DNA of 5,618 bases from the NCBI GenBank assembly GCA_018381425.1, contig JAGZRY010000114.1:1-5618 (forward strand). The letters are read 5' to 3'. This DNA comes from Haemophilus parainfluenzae (lineage in GTDB: Bacteria > Pseudomonadota > Gammaproteobacteria > Enterobacterales > Pasteurellaceae). Made by a program: the position numbers and the translations under genes. Positions 4,349 through 5,618 of the stretch are shown here, piece after piece; position 1 is the stretch's first letter, and the number at the start of each line of letters is the position of its first letter. A model generated the notes under the pieces. That model did not search any database. It was not told the DNA's origin and was given only the letters and a program-made list of their open reading frames with translations.

Positions 4349-4377
4349 ATTATAATTGTTATGTACATAACTTTCAA
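4349..4377 (-). promoter_or_regulatory. Promoter of the leftward operon
   Basis: On the minus strand TTGAAA (4372-4377) and a perfect TATAAT (4349-4354) are 17 bases apart. Transcription would start near 4342. The 14-bp palindrome O1 fills the spacer almost exactly, so a protein bound there would block RNA polymerase. It is the strongest leftward promoter in the window and would serve the 109-, 42-, 89- and 120-aa genes, and possibly everything down to int. Confidence 0.75.
4358..4371. promoter_or_regulatory. Operator O1, 14-bp palindrome
   Basis: GTTATGTACATAAC is a perfect palindrome lying between the -35 and -10 of the leftward promoter. The same core recurs at O2 and O3. Centre-to-centre distances are 37 and 27 bases. 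Confidence 0.7.
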
Positions 4378-4394
4378 TTGGCATTTTCACTAAG

Positions 4395-4408
4395 ATTATG
4401 TACATAAT
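4395..4408. promoter_or_regulatory. Operator O2, 14-bp palindrome
   Basis: ATTATGTACATAAT is a second perfect palindrome with the same 12-bp core TTATGTACATAA as O1. It lies between the two divergent promoters and could help bridge proteins bound at O1 and O3. Confidence 0.65.
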
Positions 4409-4423
4409 TTTGTTTATTTTTGT

Positions 4424-4433
4424 TATGTACATA
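4424..4433. promoter_or_regulatory. Operator O3, 10-bp palindrome
   Basis: TATGTACATA shares the central ten bases of O1 and O2. Its TGTACA forms the likely -35 of the rightward promoter, so binding would repress the RHH gene itself. Confidence 0.6.
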
Positions 4434-4454
4434 TCATTGAATTCATGTTAAAAT
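4426..4454 (+). promoter_or_regulatory. Promoter of the RHH-Uma2 pair
   Basis: TGTACA (4426-4431, four of six matches to TTGACA) is 17 bases from TAAAAT (4449-4454), which has a TG one base upstream (extended -10). The weak -35 lies inside operator O3, typical of autoregulation. The leader to the RHH start is about 58 bases and includes a small GAGAA/TTCTC inverted repeat near 4469-4480. Confidence 0.5.
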
Positions 4455-4518
4455 TCATTGGTAAGGTGGAGAAGATTCTCTGTAAATACTGAACGAACTA
4501 TTGAAAGAAGGTGACAAG

Positions 4519-4707
4519 TTGACTTTATCCGATCAAAGAAAAGAATATTTGTATGATTATCAAAAATCAAAACTCAAGCGCATCCCTCTTGATGTACAAA
4601 AAGAGAAATATGAAGAAATCAAAGCTGCTGCCGATCATGCCGGGGAATCTGTAAACGGATACATCAAAAAAGCCATTGATGAACGGATGGAACGTGACTC
4701 TGAATAA
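4519..4707 (+). CDS. Ribbon-helix-helix (Arc/antitoxin-type) DNA-binding protein
   Basis: This 62-aa protein has the Arc-type layout: a basic strand KLKRIPLDV (18-26), helix A QKEKYEEIKAAADHAG (27-42) and helix B SVNGYIKKAIDERM (44-57). Such proteins dimerise, and the paired strands insert into the DNA major groove at short palindromes. I place the start at TTG 4519-4521 because AGAAGG lies 7 bases before it; an upstream in-frame TTG at 4501 has no ribosome site. The three TATGTACATA palindromes just upstream are its most likely targets, giving autorepression and control of the divergent operon. The next gene encodes a Uma2 nuclease 43 bases downstream, so it could also act as an antitoxin. 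The fold is clear; the role is inferred. Confidence 0.85.
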   Translation: MTLSDQRKEYLYDYQKSKLKRIPLDVQKEKYEEIKAAADHAGESVNGYIKKAIDERMERDSE

Positions 4708-4750
4708 TTCCCCCGTAACTACAAACACTCATTACGAAAGGAGTATTGCC

Positions 4751-5296
4751 ATGCCATTACCGAAACAGCACCAAGATTACACCACTGAATACATCTATTC
4801 TCTGCCAGATGGACAACGTGCAGAACTGATTGACGGTCAAGTCTATATGATGGCGCCGCCAAGCCGCAAACATCAGCGCATCACCGTAGAACTTTCTACA
4901 GTGATCAATAATTTCATCAAAAGCAGGAACGGATCTTGTGAAGTTGATATTGCTCCATTTGCCGTATTTCTCAATCAAGATGATAAAAACTATGTAGAGC
5001 CGGATATTGCTGTTATTTGTGACCAGAATAAACTCACTGAAAAAGGCTGCAACGGTGCACCTGACTGGATCATTGAAATTGTCTCACCAAGCAGTCGGAG
5101 AATGGACTACTATATCAAATTATTCAAATATCGTACTGCTGGCGTCCGGGAATACTGGATTGTTGACAGTGATAAGAATCGAATCACGGTTTATAATTTT
5201 GAATCTGAAGACACTATAGAATATTCATTTTCAGATATTGTAGCGTCTGGTATTTATCCAGAATTATCTATTGATTTCAATGAATGGTCTTTTTAG
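4751..5296 (+). CDS. Uma2 family endonuclease (DUF820, PD-(D/E)XK fold)
   Basis: A 181-aa protein of about normal family length. The ATG at 4751 has AAAGGAG 7 bases upstream; the frame is open further upstream into the RHH gene, but that part is not translated as this protein. Conserved features: AELIDGQVYMM (24-34) with E25, VEPDIAVI with D85, the core strand DWIIEIVSPS with E109, then YYIKLFKYRTAGVREYWIVD with K123 (120-139). Together these give the D...ExV...K pattern of PD-(D/E)XK enzymes. Uma2 proteins are widespread putative nucleases of uncertain biological role. The RHH gene upstream shares its transcript. The stop codon TAG and the last two residues (SF) lie inside the first unit of repeat array B. 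Confidence 0.9.
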   Translation: MPLPKQHQDYTTEYIYSLPDGQRAELIDGQVYMMAPPSRKHQRITVELSTVINNFIKSRNGSCEVDIAPFAVFLNQDDKNYVEPDIAVICDQNKLTEKGCNGAPDWIIEIVSPSSRRMDYYIKLFKYRTAGVREYWIVDSDKNRITVYNFESEDTIEYSFSDIVASGIYPELSIDFNEWSF

Positions 5297-5413
5297 GGTG
5301 TCCGAAATGTCTTGATACTCTTTTAGGGCATTACAAATATAACCATGCTCTTTTTTAGACTGCCGAAAGTGCCGAAATCTTTTTAGCGGCGGTAAAATGT
5401 AACCTATCACCTT
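5288..5413. repeat. 31-bp-type repeat array B (four degenerate units)
   Basis: Units begin with CTTTTTAGGG at 5289, CTTTTAGGG at 5320, CTTTTTTAGAC at 5350 and CTTTTTAGCGG at 5379, so spacing is 29-31 bases. The first unit shares 24 identical bases with array A (5288-5311 and 1903-1926). Array B also ends in CTATCACCTT (5404-5413). It is in the same orientation as array A, and is more decayed. The promoter of the antisense RNA begins at its end. Confidence 0.7.
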
Positions 5414-5440
5414 GCAGAATTGATACAGATGTGCTATATT
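5412..5440 (+). promoter_or_regulatory. Promoter of the antisense RNA
   Basis: TTGCAG (5412-5417) and TATATT (5435-5440) are 17 bases apart, with TG one base before the -10. It fires rightward into a structured untranslated stretch that ends in a strong terminator. Confidence 0.65.
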
Positions 5441-5448
5441 GAAGATAC

Positions 5449-5476
5449 AAAAAGGGAAACCGCAAGCGGCTTACCC
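5449..5476 (-). terminator. Intrinsic terminator of the leftward peptide gene
   Basis: On the minus strand GGG-AAGCCG pairs with CGGTTT-CCC around the loop CTTG (one bulged T, one G-U), and five T follow at 5453-5449. It lies about 55 bases beyond the peptide stop codon. The antisense RNA starts within its T tail, so the two transcripts overlap over the whole antisense RNA. Confidence 0.7.
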
Positions 5477-5504
5477 GGTAAAATAAAAGCTGTTATTTTA
5501 AACT

Positions 5505-5543
5505 GCCGTCATTATTGCGAGTAATGGCGGCTATTTTCGTTTA
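5505..5543 (+). terminator. Intrinsic terminator of the antisense RNA
   Basis: GCCGTCATTA (5505-5514) and TAATGGCGGC (5522-5531) pair at all ten positions (one G-U) around a 7-base loop, followed by TATTTTCGTTT. The 3' edge overlaps the stop codon of the opposing peptide gene. Confidence 0.8.
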
Positions 5544-5617
5544 TCCTTGAAAATCTCATAACAAAGACTAACAAGGGCAACAATGAATATTAACAACTGA
5601 ATCAGATCAGTATATGT
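5531..5617 (-). CDS. C-terminal part of a small hydrophobic toxin-like peptide (partial)
   Basis: The frame enters from the right edge; the start codon and ribosome site are outside the window. The visible 28 residues are TYTDLIQLLIFIVALVSLCY followed by EIFKDKRK and a TAG stop. This is one transmembrane helix of about 16-18 residues (LIQLLIFIVALVSLCY) and a short positively charged tail, the typical build of holin-like type I toxins of Firmicutes (TxpA/BsrG-like in form, about 30 residues). Such peptides insert into the membrane when overproduced. A predicted antisense RNA covers its 3' end, and a minus-strand terminator follows at 5449-5476. The toxin identity rests on build and context, not on a confirmed match. 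Confidence 0.65.
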   Translation of the reverse strand, partial: TYTDLIQLLIFIVALVSLCYEIFKDKRK

Positions 5618-5618
5618 A

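Larger units (their letters stand above)
5447..5543 (+). ncRNA. Predicted antisense RNA antitoxin of a type I toxin-antitoxin locus
   Basis: The RNA would run from about 5447 to the T-rich tail near 5540, some 95 nt. Three hairpins follow one another: GGG...CCC with inner CCG/CGG (5454-5476), a perfect 8-pair stem TAAAATAA/TTATTTTA (5479-5500), and the terminator (5505-5531). It is fully complementary to the 3' end and 3' untranslated part of the leftward peptide gene at 5531-5617. This convergent 3' overlap is the layout of txpA-RatA and bsrG-SR4 in Bacillus. It would neutralise the toxin mRNA by duplex formation. Confidence 0.65.

Noticed and set aside
4467..4494. Leader peptide starting GTG (VEKILCKY) before the RHH gene
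   Set aside because: Only eight codons, with no ribosome site at a proper distance.
4501..4518. Upstream TTG at 4501 as start of the RHH gene
   Set aside because: No ribosome site before it, while AGAAGG is well placed for the TTG at 4519.
4676..4750. Longer Uma2 start overlapping the RHH gene
   Set aside because: The frame is open, but AAAGGAG before 4751 and the usual family N-terminus favour the later ATG.
5429..5524. Rightward 31-codon frame starting MCYIEDTKRE and ending NCRHYCE
   Set aside because: Its ATG lies upstream of the predicted transcript start, it has no ribosome site, and it is made entirely of the hairpins of the antisense RNA.
5583..5600. Five-codon leader peptide (MNINN)
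   Set aside because: No good ribosome site, lies antisense to the hydrophobic peptide gene and beyond the antisense RNA terminator.

Overview
The window looks like one end of an integrated mobile element in the chromosome of a low-GC gut Firmicute, most likely a Lachnospiraceae-type Clostridium. Grounds: strong AGGAGG-type ribosome sites, several TTG starts, consensus TTGAAA-N17-TATAAT promoters, AT-rich intergenic DNA, and protein types (J-domain accessory protein, DUF6809-like small protein, Uma2 nuclease) that I associate with conjugative or mobilizable elements of that group. No species can be named.

Layout. Bases 1-77 hold the start of a leftward gene that is probably chromosomal (XdhC-like, tentative). 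Bases 78-295 are AT-rich, contain an 11-bp tandem repeat typical of integrase arm sites, and probably contain the element/chromosome junction. A leftward tyrosine integrase (296-1477) follows. Behind it lies a leftward series of small genes: an 82-aa DUF6809-like protein, a C-terminal J-domain protein, a coupled pair of unknown proteins (120 and 89 aa), a 42-aa protein and a 109-aa protein. They are read from a promoter at about 4349-4377. Facing them is a rightward pair, a ribbon-helix-helix (RHH) regulator and a Uma2-family nuclease (4519-5296). At the right edge is the 3' end of a leftward gene for a tiny hydrophobic peptide, fully overlapped by a predicted rightward antisense RNA. This has the form of a type I toxin-antitoxin locus.

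Regulation is the most striking content. (1) Two related rightward small RNAs (about 1544-1613 and 3684-3741) share a 10-nt and a 12-nt identical block. Each has a TTGAAA-N17-TATAMT promoter just in front of a leftward gene (the integrase, and the 89-aa gene). In each, the promoter lies on top of a hairpin that on the other strand could act as a transcription attenuator for that gene. This resembles antisense-RNA attenuation of plasmid rep genes. (2) Three TATGTACATA palindromes sit exactly on the two divergent promoters between the leftward operon and the RHH gene. One fills the spacer of the leftward promoter and one covers the -35 of the rightward promoter. (3) Degenerate arrays of a 31-bp unit occur at 1873-1976 and 5288-5413. 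They share a 24-bp identical stretch and the same end sequence, and they bracket the central block.

A plausible reading, which is inference, is that the RHH protein switches the leftward accessory operon, the two antisense RNAs keep the integrase and the 89-aa gene quiet, and the toxin-antitoxin locus helps retain the element. No relaxase, coupling protein, Xis or replication protein is in the window, so the type of element cannot be settled here.
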